DNA of 29,917 bases. Origin: DASYRX01 sp036003845. Lineage in GTDB: Bacteria; Gemmatimonadota; Gemmatimonadetes; Gemmatimonadales; Gemmatimonadaceae. Location: assembly GCA_036003845.1 (NCBI GenBank), contig DASYRX010000129.1, positions 1 through 29,917 on the forward strand. Reading direction: 5' to 3'. Below are positions 8,343 to 17,400 of this stretch, one piece after another; the first letter of the stretch is position 1; each line of letters opens with the position of its first letter. The position numbers were made by a program, and so were the translations under genes. A model generated the notes under the pieces. It saw only the letters and a list, made by a program, of their open reading frames with translations, was not told the origin of the DNA and did no database searches.

Positions 8343-9811
8343 TGGACAATCAGTTGCACGATGTGCTGACCGAGCCGGCCGCGCTTGGCGCGCGCCGGGT
8401 CGCGTTAGGCATGGTCGACACGCTCGAGAAAGCGGATAAACGCCGCGGCGCCACGGACAACTCCGAGGCGCTGCACGACATGCGCGTGGCGATGCGGCGC
8501 CTTCGCTCTTGGCTCCGCGCGATGAGTGACGTGCTGAGTGACGTTGGTGGCAAGACGCGCTCACGCCTCGAGACAATCGCGGCCGTGTCAAATGAGAGCC
8601 GCGATGCCGAGGTGCTGCTCGACTTTCTCAAGGAACGCGTCACAGCCCTGACGCCGCGCGAGCGCGCCGCGGCGCGTCACCTTGTCACTGTCCTCAGCGA
8701 ACGCAAAGCTCGAGCGGACGCCAAACTGCAGGAAGAGATCGAGCGCAAACTCGATCGCACGTTGCGCACACTGCGACGCCGCCTCAGTAGGCATCCGGTG
8801 CCCGTCGACCCCGCAGAAGGGATGGCAGATCCCACGTTCGGCAGCGTCCTCTCCAACGCGATCCTCGCGCAGGAAGCCGCGCTGGCCGACGCGCTCGCCG
8901 AGGTGTCGAGCATCGTAGACGACGAGAAGATCCACAAAGCACGCATCCGCGGTAAGCGGCTGAGATATGTGCTCGAGCCGCTCACCGATGTGAGCGACGA
9001 GGCCAATGAGCTCGTGCAGAAGTTGAAGCAACTACAGGACGCGTTAGGCGAGGTCCACAACGCGCACTTCTGGTCCAAGGAGCTGGCCAAAGCGATGGAG
9101 GATGCGGCGCACGAGGACGCTCGCGCCATCGCGGCACTGGCACGCGCCGAAACGATCCTTCCCAAACGCAAGGGTTCTCGTCGGCGCACGAGCACGCGCT
9201 TGCGGCCGGGTCTCGTCGCGCTCGCCGAAAACGTCCGTTCGCATGCCGAAGAAGCGTACGGCAAGGCACAAGCCGAATGGTTAGGCGATAACGCAGCCGA
9301 GTTTCTCAAGCGCACCCGCGCGCTCGCCGAGAAACTCAAAGGGATGAGCCGCCCCGGCGTTGAGATCGAGCGCAAGTTTCTTCTCAAAGGGCTGCCGCCC
9401 GAGATGCCTGCCGCCGAGACGCACGAGATCGCACAAGGATATTTGCCCGGAGAGCGGCTCGTCGAGCGTCTGCGACGTGACCAGCATAACGGCAGCGAAC
9501 GGTTCCTGCGCACCGTCAAGCTGGGCGCCGGTATTGTGCGCACCGAGGTGGAAGAGGAAACATCGCGCGACATGTTCGAGCACCTGTGGCCGCTCACGCG
9601 AGGACGCCGCCTGGTGAAGCGACGCCATGTCGTGGATTCGCCGGAGCACCGCTGGGAGATCGATGAGTTTCTCGATCGCCCGCTCGTGCTCGCTGAAGTC
9701 GAGTTGGGTGCTCCCGACGCCGAAGTGAAGATCCCGGACTGGCTCGCCCCTGCCGTCGAGCGCGAAGTCACGGGCGACAGCGAGTACCTCAACGTGAATC
9801 TCGCGCGTTAG
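8342..9811 (+). CDS. CHAD-CYTH fusion protein, CHAD first
   Basis: A 489-residue protein with a CHAD domain (about residues 15-290) followed by a CYTH/triphosphate-tunnel domain (about 340-489). CHAD shows its two signature helices, ALHDMRVAMRRLRSWLRA and KIHKARIRGKRLRYVLEPL, whose His/Arg/Lys residues bind polyphosphate-like anions. CYTH begins with the diagnostic EIERKFLL, then ERLRRD, FLRTVKLGAG, the acidic RTEVEEETS, RLVKRRHVV, WEIDEFLDR and VLAEVEL, so the tunnel ligands look intact and triphosphatase activity is likely. In well-known fusions such as YgiF the CYTH part comes first; here it is last. Translation is coupled to sixA. The TAG stop is made by a copy of the CGTTAGG word, and the next gene starts 23 bp downstream. 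Confidence 0.92.
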   Translation: MDNQLHDVLTEPAALGARRVALGMVDTLEKADKRRGATDNSEALHDMRVAMRRLRSWLRAMSDVLSDVGGKTRSRLETIAAVSNESRDAEVLLDFLKERVTALTPRERAAARHLVTVLSERKARADAKLQEEIERKLDRTLRTLRRRLSRHPVPVDPAEGMADPTFGSVLSNAILAQEAALADALAEVSSIVDDEKIHKARIRGKRLRYVLEPLTDVSDEANELVQKLKQLQDALGEVHNAHFWSKELAKAMEDAAHEDARAIAALARAETILPKRKGSRRRTSTRLRPGLVALAENVRSHAEEAYGKAQAEWLGDNAAEFLKRTRALAEKLKGMSRPGVEIERKFLLKGLPPEMPAAETHEIAQGYLPGERLVERLRRDQHNGSERFLRTVKLGAGIVRTEVEEETSRDMFEHLWPLTRGRRLVKRRHVVDSPEHRWEIDEFLDRPLVLAEVELGAPDAEVKIPDWLAPAVEREVTGDSEYLNVNLAR

Positions 9812-9834
9812 GCGCGTACCACCGAAGGGCTGAC

Positions 9835-10953
9835 TTGCACGTATTCGTCGTGACGAACGACTTCCCGCCGCGCATGGGCGGGATCAACTATCTCGTCGAT
9901 CAGATCATGCGGCGTTTCCCCGCCGGGGAGGTGACGATCTTCTCGTCGACGTATCCCGGAGCCGCCGAGTTCGATGCAACGTACCCGCACGAAGTGATCC
10001 GGCTGGCGACGACTATGATGCTGCCGACGCCAGGCGTTAGGCGTCGCGTCCACGCCGAGCTGCGCGCGCGCAAACCCGATGTTGTCCTCTTCGGAGCGAT
10101 CTGGCCGCTGGGCCACATGGGCCCTGGCATCACGCGCAAGCTTGGAATCCCGTACGCCGGCTTCTCCCAAGGGCTCGAGCTCACCGCGGCGCGCATTCCA
10201 GGGCTGCTTGGCCGTATCGGACGACAGGCGTTGTTCGTGTCCGCCGGCTCGGCCTGGACTCGCCAAAAAGTTGAGCGCGCGTTCGATCGTGTAGGCGATA
10301 TGCCGATCGTCGCATCCGGCATCGATGTCCACGTTTTCGGTCCGAATGTGTCGGATCGTGACGTGCGCCGACGACACGCGTTAGGTGACGCGCCGGTGAT
10401 CTGCTGCGTGTCACGGCTGGTTCCGCGCAAAGGCCAGGACATGCTCATCCGCGCGCTGCCGCGCGTGGCGCGCGCCGTCCCCGATGCTCGGCTTCTCGTC
10501 GTCGGGATCGGGCCGCACGAGCGCAGCCTGCGCACCCTGGCCCAGTCAACGGGTGTCAGCGATCGCGTGGTCTTTGTCGGCGGCGTCCGCTATGCCGAGC
10601 TGCCGGCGTATTTTCGTGCCGGCGACGTGTTCGCGATGCCGTGCCGGGCGCGCTGGTTCGGGCTCGACGTCGAGGCGTTAGGCGCTGTGTTTCTGCAGGC
10701 CTCGGCCGTCGGCCGGCCGATCGTCGTCGGCAATTCCGGCGGCGCGCCGGAGGCTGTGCGCGACGGCGAGACCGGCGTGCTGGTGGATCCAACGTCGCCG
10801 GATGCCGTCGCCGACGCGCTCATCGCGCTACTCAAAGATCCCGCACGCGCGGCAGCGATGGGCGCGGCCGGTGCGCGCTGGATGCTGGACGAGTGGACGT
10901 GGGACGCGCAGTCGGCGCGCGTACGCGATTTACTTCTAGCGAAACTTCGTTAG
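9835..10953 (+). CDS. PimB-like GT4 glycosyltransferase
   Basis: A 372-residue GT-B glycosyltransferase of family 4. It opens with HVFVVTNDFPPRMGGINYLVDQI, has a second Rossmann half with VSRLVPRKGQDMLIRAL, and an acceptor or nucleotide region, MPCRARWFGLDVEALGAVFLQAS...GNSGGAPEAV. That region strongly recalls actinobacterial PimB' (GDP-mannose:PI-monomannoside mannosyltransferase). In the usual E-x7-E motif the second Glu is Gln288. The start is a TTG at 9835 with GAAGGG just upstream; no ATG fits. It is the last gene of the + strand run, and its TAG overlaps the TAA of the convergent PimA-like gene within one CGTTAGGC. Transfer of mannose or another hexose to a lipid is inferred; donor and acceptor are not proven. 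Confidence 0.88.
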   Translation: MHVFVVTNDFPPRMGGINYLVDQIMRRFPAGEVTIFSSTYPGAAEFDATYPHEVIRLATTMMLPTPGVRRRVHAELRARKPDVVLFGAIWPLGHMGPGITRKLGIPYAGFSQGLELTAARIPGLLGRIGRQALFVSAGSAWTRQKVERAFDRVGDMPIVASGIDVHVFGPNVSDRDVRRRHALGDAPVICCVSRLVPRKGQDMLIRALPRVARAVPDARLLVVGIGPHERSLRTLAQSTGVSDRVVFVGGVRYAELPAYFRAGDVFAMPCRARWFGLDVEALGAVFLQASAVGRPIVVGNSGGAPEAVRDGETGVLVDPTSPDAVADALIALLKDPARAAAMGAAGARWMLDEWTWDAQSARVRDLLLAKLR

Positions 10954-12092
10954 GCGCGCGCCAGCTCCGCGGCTCGTCGCCGAGGGGAGCCTAGCGCCTC
11001 GCTGTAGATCTCTTCCAGCGTCGTGAGAATCGTGTCCCAGTCGTAGCGCTGCGCGCGCACGCGGCCCGCTTCGGCCATGGCACGCGCTTGTTCCGGATTC
11101 TCGAACAACTGCTGCACCGCTCCCGCCAGCGCCGACGGGTCGCCGCTGCGAACGAGCAGCGCCTCGCGGCCGTCACGAACAACTTCGCGATATCCGGCGA
11201 TGTCGCTCGCGACGATCGGTAGCCCGGCCGCCATCGCTTCGACGAGCACGATGCCGAACGATTCGCTGCCGAGCGCCGGCGCGACGAAGACGTCGGCGGC
11301 AGCGTAGTACGTCGGCAGCACGTGATCGGACACTCGGCCTAACAAGTGAACGCGCGAGCGCAATGCGTACGGCAGCATCTCCACGGCTTCTCGCTCGACG
11401 CCTTCGCCGACGACGATCAGCTGCAGGTCGCTGTACTGCTGCGCCAGACGCGCGAAGGCGCGCACCGCGACAGGGAATCCTTTGCGCGGCTCCAGGCGCC
11501 CCACGAACAGCATCGTGCGACCCTTGGGGAGCTTGGCCGGCCTGGCGCGCTCGAACACGTGCACATCCGTCCCGTTAGGCACGATCCGGATGGAATCGTA
11601 CCCCATGCGCATGCACACGCTTTCGCGCGCTGCCTCGGAGACGGCGATGCGCTGCGCTAACTGGCGCCAGATCGAATAGCCGAGCGGGGCCAGCGCGGTG
11701 AAGAATCGGCCGGCCAGACTATCTGCCGCGAAATACGAATGGAACGTCGCGACAACCGGCGCTGCGGTGCGCGTCGTCGCCCAGCGCGATGTGCTCGTTA
11801 CCAATGGGTCGTGTGCGTGCACCAGATCTGGCGCGAACTCATCCAGCGTCTCTTGGACGATTTGCTTTGAGCTCTTGCTGAAACAGATGCGCGCTACTGC
11901 CCCGTTCGCGCGGATGTGAAAAGGCCGCCCGACGATCTTTACGCCTGGTGGGTCGAAGCCTGGATGCTCGCCAGGCGCGAGGATCAGTACCTCATGCCCG
12001 CGCCCGCGCAAACGCTTTGTCAGTTGCCGGATATGCGCTTGCACACCGCCCGGCGCATCCCAGCTGTATGGCGAGATCTGGGCAATCTTCAT
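10950..12092 (-). CDS. PimA-like GT4 glycosyltransferase
   Basis: A 380-residue GT-B enzyme with close family resemblance to mycobacterial PimA, the GDP-mannose:phosphatidylinositol mannosyltransferase acting at the inner face of the membrane. Visible matches are MKIAQISPYSWDAPGGVQAHI, NGAVARICFS, VATFHSYF (His118), RIAVSEAAR, LFVGRLEPRKGF (phosphate-binding Arg and Lys), and ESFGIVLVEAMAAGLPIVASD with an intact E-x7-E motif. The final YDWDTILTTLEEIY is also typical. It starts with ATG 13 bp after the MFS stop and is the last gene of a minus-strand run after the acyltransferase and transporter genes, which recalls the patA-pimA neighbourhood of actinobacteria. A general lipid glycosyltransferase of another pathway is the main alternative. 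Confidence 0.88.
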   Translation of the reverse strand: MKIAQISPYSWDAPGGVQAHIRQLTKRLRGRGHEVLILAPGEHPGFDPPGVKIVGRPFHIRANGAVARICFSKSSKQIVQETLDEFAPDLVHAHDPLVTSTSRWATTRTAAPVVATFHSYFAADSLAGRFFTALAPLGYSIWRQLAQRIAVSEAARESVCMRMGYDSIRIVPNGTDVHVFERARPAKLPKGRTMLFVGRLEPRKGFPVAVRAFARLAQQYSDLQLIVVGEGVEREAVEMLPYALRSRVHLLGRVSDHVLPTYYAAADVFVAPALGSESFGIVLVEAMAAGLPIVASDIAGYREVVRDGREALLVRSGDPSALAGAVQQLFENPEQARAMAEAGRVRAQRYDWDTILTTLEEIYSEALGSPRRRAAELARA

Positions 12093-12104
12093 TAAATCGA
12101 CGTG

Positions 12105-13484
12105 TTACCTAACGTGATTGCGGCGCCTGCCACGAATGTGAGCCAGCGCCGCGACTGCACCTACAAGGGCGAAAAGTATGCCGCTTGTGCCCAACAAGGC
12201 ACGATAAGGTTCGTCCCAACCCGCTCTGCTCGCTAGGGCCACCGCACCCCCAACCGTCCACGCCGTCAGCACGAATACGACACCCAGAACAAGCTCTCGG
12301 GTTGAGAAAACGAGCGCACGCGAATCCTGCGGTGCTGCTTCATGAATCAGCGTGTCCTGCGAGACCATGACTGGGGCCAACATTGCTCCACCAACGAGCG
12401 CAATGGGAAGCATGGCAGCGAACGTGTAAAACAGCGCGCCGATGCCCATCGCCACGCCGAGGAGACTCAGCGCCGCAAGAATAATCGTCCCTTTATCGAA
12501 GCGCGTACCCACGGTGCCTATCGCGAGCGACCCAACAATCATCCCCACCGCGGTCATTCCACCGAGAAGCCCCACACCCTTTGTGCCGGTGCCTAACACC
12601 GTCTGCACCGACACGACCAGCAGCACATAACCACTGGCGGCCATGACGCCGAGCAGCGCGATCGTGAGAAACGCAAATCGCAGTCTGCGATCGCGGCCCA
12701 CGATCGCGAACGCCGATCTTACCGCGTGCACGGGATGCAGGCTTGTGAGCGTTGACGTTGGTGCCGGGGGACGTCGTCCGCCAAGCATCCTCGCGCCGAT
12801 GAACACGGTCATGATCGCCGAGAACACGAATGACGCCGCGTCTATATAGAAGCCCGCAGCATACTCGGGCCATCCGATGCGACGCCAAATCGGCGCGCTC
12901 AGAATCAGGCCGCCGCCAACGATTCCAAACACGGTAGCGAAGCGGCCGATGAGCGCGAGCGCGGCGTTCGCCGGCAACAACTCGTTATGCGAAACGAGAT
13001 CCGGGATCAGCGCGAGCTTCGCCGAGTTGTGGAACACGCCGAGCAAGAACGCGAGACCGGCGAGCACGTACACCGACCACAAGCCGTGTGTGTACGCGTA
13101 CGCAGCCGGCATGAGCCCCACCGCGATCCCGCGCAGGCCGTCTGTCAGCACGAGAGTTCGCAGCTTATTCCACCGATCGACGAAAGCGCCCGCGATTGGA
13201 CCGACGACGATCATCGGCAGCGTGAAAACGATCGCGAGCTTCGCCAGCTCGATGCCGCTCGTCGCGACCTGCGCGCGCGCACCGACGAGCGCGATCAAGG
13301 CCATCGCTTGAAGCTTGTCACCGAATTGCGAGACAGTCTGCCCAGTAACGAGAAGCGCAAAGCGCGGACGCTTTACGACTGTCGCGAGCGATGCTGGTCG
13401 CGCGACTGAGCGCAGCTCGGCCGCCAGTTGCTCAGCGCCACCGTGCACGTCCGGTGGCTCGAGCACGTGCGGGTTACCGCTCAC
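12105..13484 (-). CDS. Major facilitator superfamily transporter
   Basis: A 459-residue polytopic membrane protein with about 12 hydrophobic segments, of the MFS_3 type that includes EntS and the lysophospholipid flippase LplT. The MFS loop pattern appears as GAFVDRWNKLRTLVLTDGLRG, with QFGDKLQAMALIALV in the first helix. The coding frame stays open to a TTG at 13511, but a GTG at 13484 gives a smaller (11-base) overlap with the acyltransferase gene. Overlap on one side and a 12-bp gap to the PimA-like gene on the other imply one operon. Movement of a lipid intermediate is an attractive inference from context but not shown; drug or siderophore export is equally possible. The longest stretch without the CGTTAGG word (12115-14081) covers this gene. 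Confidence 0.85.
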   Translation of the reverse strand: MSGNPHVLEPPDVHGGAEQLAAELRSVARPASLATVVKRPRFALLVTGQTVSQFGDKLQAMALIALVGARAQVATSGIELAKLAIVFTLPMIVVGPIAGAFVDRWNKLRTLVLTDGLRGIAVGLMPAAYAYTHGLWSVYVLAGLAFLLGVFHNSAKLALIPDLVSHNELLPANAALALIGRFATVFGIVGGGLILSAPIWRRIGWPEYAAGFYIDAASFVFSAIMTVFIGARMLGGRRPPAPTSTLTSLHPVHAVRSAFAIVGRDRRLRFAFLTIALLGVMAASGYVLLVVSVQTVLGTGTKGVGLLGGMTAVGMIVGSLAIGTVGTRFDKGTIILAALSLLGVAMGIGALFYTFAAMLPIALVGGAMLAPVMVSQDTLIHEAAPQDSRALVFSTRELVLGVVFVLTAWTVGGAVALASRAGWDEPYRALLGTSGILFALVGAVAALAHIRGRRRNHVR

Positions 13485-14343
13485 CTGATTTCCAACCCGG
13501 CTGAAAGACAAACCATTGGTCGGGATACTCGCGCACCGCCGCAGCCAGCCGGTCAGTGACCTTGCGGGTGAGGGTTGAAGCAGCGTCCGGCTCGGTACCG
13601 TCGGGCATGATAGGTGGTTCCAGGACTATTCGATATCGGCGGGGCCCATCTGGTGTGCGAACCGCCATCCCAACCACGATAGGAGCCCCGGTTGCAAGAG
13701 ACAGCACTGCGGGCCCGCGCGGGACTGCGCGGCGGCCCTCACAAAAAGGAAGCTCGATCGAGTCCGACGTGTCGCCAATGACTCGGTCCGCGACCAAAAG
13801 CAGTACGTCGCCGGACTTGAGCACGCGATACGCATCACGCGCGCCGCGGTTTCGGGAAAGTGTGCGCATGCCGGTGGCTGTTCGGTATTGCTCCAGGAGC
13901 GCCAGCATGTCCGGCTCGACGTCTTCCACCATGGCGTGTACCGGGTAGTCCAGGGCAGCGAGCCATGCACCGCCGAGTTCGTAGTTCCCCAAATGGCCGG
14001 TGACGATGATCACGCCTCGGCCGACACGGCGCGCCGTTTCCAGGTTTTCGATGCCGCGCGCGTCAATCATTTCGGGAATTTCGTTAGGCGGACGCCCAAC
14101 GAGGCGATAGAGATCGACCTGGCAGTCGGCGATGTAGCCGAACGTGTTCCGCGCCAGCCGACGCCGTGTCTCCGCCGATGCGTCAGGCGCGGTGTGCCTC
14201 AAGTTGTCCAGCAGGATCGCTCGCCGCCCTGGCAACGCCGCATATGCCGCTCGTGCCACGGCTCGGCCAAGCATGCGCGCGAATGAAGCCGGCGTCACGC
14301 GCGAGAGTGTCATGGCGGCACGGAGCAGTCGAGCGCGCAGCAC
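13474..14343 (-). CDS. LpxL/PatA-type lipid acyltransferase
   Basis: A 289-residue membrane-associated acyltransferase of the LpxL/LpxM/HtrB-PatA superfamily. The catalytic H-x4-D/E-type motif is VTGHLGNYELGG (His and Glu). Later come the DRVIGDTSDSIELPFCEGRRAVPRGPAVLSLATGAPIVVG block, equivalent to the acceptor or CoA-binding region, and the terminal YPDQWFVFQPGW. The family includes both lipid A acyltransferases and PatA, which acylates phosphatidylinositol mannosides. Beside PimA-like and PimB-like enzymes the PatA role is favoured, but late lipid A acylation fits equally on sequence alone. The start is GTG at 14343; an ATG at 14313 would remove ten residues. The stop overlaps the start of the MFS gene. 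Confidence 0.85.
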   Translation of the reverse strand: MLRARLLRAAMTLSRVTPASFARMLGRAVARAAYAALPGRRAILLDNLRHTAPDASAETRRRLARNTFGYIADCQVDLYRLVGRPPNEIPEMIDARGIENLETARRVGRGVIIVTGHLGNYELGGAWLAALDYPVHAMVEDVEPDMLALLEQYRTATGMRTLSRNRGARDAYRVLKSGDVLLLVADRVIGDTSDSIELPFCEGRRAVPRGPAVLSLATGAPIVVGMAVRTPDGPRRYRIVLEPPIMPDGTEPDAASTLTRKVTDRLAAAVREYPDQWFVFQPGWKSGER

Positions 14344-14347
14344 GCCG

Positions 14348-14415
14348 CTAGTACCGTTCCAACTGGTAGTGCCAACGTTCCATCGACTTCATGCCGCGAG
14401 TTGGAACGGCACTAG
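14348..14415. repeat. Inverted repeat between kinase and acyltransferase genes
   Basis: CTAGTACCGTTCCAACT (14348-14364) pairs with AGTTGGAACGGCACTAG (14399-14415) over 17 bp with a single G-T type mismatch. The loop contains a further degenerate copy, GGTAGTGCCAACGTTCC (14365-14381). There is no T-run, so it is not a standard intrinsic terminator. It fills nearly the whole 83-bp gap between the two minus-strand genes. It could act as a processing or attenuation hairpin in the transcript, or be a small REP-type insertion. Confidence 0.7.
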
Positions 14416-14426
14416 ACGAACCTCAT

Positions 14427-17400
14427 CTATTGCCGCGTGGGATCGGAGCGCAGTGCGCTCAACCCACGTCGTGCTTCGTCTACATATGGCTTGAGCTCAG
14501 GATCCGGGTTCTGCCAGGCGCTCACCACGTACACGAAAGAATCGATCGCTTTTTGGCGATTGCCCAAGCGCTGATTCACGCGGCCGCGATCCAGCATCCA
14601 CATAATTTTGCCGATGTCCACGCTGGCGAAGTCCTGGTCGTACAGCGCGGCAGCCTTGGCGTCCTCGCCGCGCGCGGCGAGCAAGCGCGCGAGGTGCAGG
14701 CGAGCGACCGGACACCACGTTAGGCAGACAGAGTCTGGCAGGGTGAAGTCGTGGATCGCGGCCGCTGTGTCACCGCGCGCCAGCGCAATGAACGCAGCCG
14801 GAATCGTCGCCGGCGTGTAGTCGCTCTTGGTTTTACCCAGGCGATCGAGCAGGAGGCGCACGCCAGCGACGTCGCGCTGTACTGCCAGCCACGTGAGGAT
14901 GACCCAGACGGTCTGCCCGTTAGGCTGCGCGCTTGCTCGTGTGACAACTCGATCGACGGAATCTTTTGGCAGGATCCCGACCAAGCCTGCCTGAACGACC
15001 AGCGACGTCGAGTGCGGCGCTATCTCGAGCGCGTCACGTAGGTGGCCGCGGGCCACGAACGCTTGCGCGGCGCTGGCGCGCGCCCGTTCTACGAATGCTT
15101 GCGGCACACCTCCGGCCTCGATTCCGGTGCGCATCGCGCGGGCAACCGCAACCTGCGTCTCGGCGCTGTCATTCAAGTACAGCAACGTTTGGTACGCCGT
15201 GCTGATCGCACGCGGATCCGCCGCGCTGAAAAGATCACCTAACGACTTGGGGTCGCGCGCCGTCGCTGGATCCAGCAGCTTGGTCGCGAAGCGCAAACCA
15301 CCAGCCTGTTCACCGCCGGGCTCCAGGGCGAGAAACTTCGCCATCGCGGCGCGCATCGCCCCGACATCCTGCAGCTGATTGAGCACCTGCACGAGGTGGA
15401 TGTACGAAGGCGTGAACGCCGAATCGAGCGCGATGGCGCGGTCGAACGCCGCACGCGTTTCAGCGAGCGTCTGTGTCGACGGCAGCAAGTAGCCCATATG
15501 AAAACGCGCATCGCCCAGCTTGAACCAGATCTCAGGATCTTCAGGGAACCTGTTCGTGGCGCGTTCGAGGAGATCGAAGAGGCGTTTCGCCTGCACGTAC
15601 ATGTCGACGCTGGGCAGTCCTGTTCCTTGCTGCCGGGCGATCAGGTTAATCCGTAGTGGTCGCGACAGCGCGACGAAGATCGAATCACTCGCGACGAGCA
15701 GACTCTCGCGCGGCGCGAGGCCGTGATTGTTCGCTCCCGCACGCAACGCGTACGGAAGCAAATCGGGGCGCTGTTGTCCCGGCACGGATGACTGCCACGA
15801 GAGCGCGTTGGCCAAGAGACGCAACGCGGGCGCGAAGTTGGAGTCCGTCGCCACGGCACGCTGAAAGTACGCCGTCGCCGAGTCCCACTGGCTGCGTCTG
15901 TAATACTGCGCCCCTTGCAAGTACGCCTTGATGGCAGGGACGGATGTTGAGCCGATGGTGCCGCGCCTAACGAGCCCGATCGCGCGCGACTCGGCGAGCT
16001 CGGCGAGGATGCGGACCGACAGTGAATCGGCGATGCGATCCATGCGCGAGATGTCGTCGCGCACCTGCACCTCGCCGATCGCTCGGTTCGTGACGGCGTC
16101 CATCACGCTCGCTTCGATGCGCACAGTATCCCGGCCGGACGCCAGCACTCGGCCGAAAATCACGACGCCTGCGTTGAGTCCTCGCGCGAACTCCATCGCT
16201 GAAGTGCGTTCTGCAGCATCACCCTTCCATCGTTTCACTGCCACCGCCGGGGATACGCTGCGCAAGGGACCGGCGCCATCCAGGTTCGCGGCGAGCACGT
16301 CGACGAGCCCTTCGCGCCACACTTGGTAGTTCGGATCGAACACGTCGAACGGCGCCACGGCGATGAGGTTCTTGTCCATCCCGGTTTTCGCCGTGCGGTT
16401 ACCGCCGCGCGTCAGCACGAACGCCGCAACAACTGCGGCGAGCGCGGCGACACCAGCCACCACGTACTTGAAGCGCTGGCGCGCGCGCTCTCCGGTCACT
16501 GCGGAGTAGCGTGCGCCTAACGCGTCACGGAACGCGGCAGCAGTCTGAAAGCGATCGCTCGGCCTTTTCGCCAGCGCCTTTTCGAGCGCGGCCGCGAGCG
16601 GAGCTGGCACGTCGCCACGCAGCTCACGCGCGTTAGGTGGCGCCTTCGTGAGATGCTGCGTGATCACCGCCATCGGCGACGTGCCCACGAACGGCGGACT
16701 CCCAGTGAGCATCTCGAAGCCAACGATGGCGAGCGAGTACAGGTCGGAGCGGCCGTCGAGGACGCTCTCTCCCGTCGCTTGCTCCGGCGACATGTAGCCG
16801 GGCGTGCCTAGTGAAAAGCCGACCTCCGTGAGACGCGCTCCGCTTGCCTCGCTCTTTCCCTCGCTGGCAGCAACAGCTGCAATCCCGAAATCCGACAGCA
16901 CGGCGTGACCGTCGGACAGCAGCACGTTTTCCGGCTTGATGTCGCGATGCACGACGCCGCGGTCGTGCGCATAACCCAGCGCGCTGGCCAATTCGGCGAG
17001 CATCGCGACGGTATCGTCAACAGACAGCTTACCTTCGCGGGAGAGGCGCACCCGCAATGATTCGCCCTCGACGAAGGGAGTGATGTAGTACAGCAGCCCG
17101 TCGCGCGCCCCGTTCGCCAGCACCGGAAGGATGTGCGGATGCTGCAGGCCGGCGGTGACCTCGAGCTCGCGCCTGAACCGCGCGGTCATGACGTCGCTCG
17201 TCAGCTCGGGCGGCAGAACCTTGATGACGACCGGGCGTTTGAGCCCGACCTCGGTCGCGAGGAAGACGCGACTCATTCCACCGCCACCGAGCTCGCGCTC
17301 GATTCGGTAGTCACTCCCGAGCGCGTCCTGGAGCCGCGTGACCATTTCGTTCACGCGTCGAAGCTCACGAGACGTGGGTACGTAGGCAAGGCGCTTAACG

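Noticed and set aside
8677..9792. Long open frame of 371 codons antisense to the CHAD-CYTH gene
   Set aside because: Ser/Arg-rich composition typical of a high-GC shadow frame; the + strand frame has two clear domains and coupled translation.
12115..14081. Longest gap without the iterated word as evidence of recent gene transfer
   Set aside because: With a mean spacing near 525 bp, one gap of about 2 kb among 57 is close to chance, and a one-base variant (GCCTAACA) lies inside at 12591.
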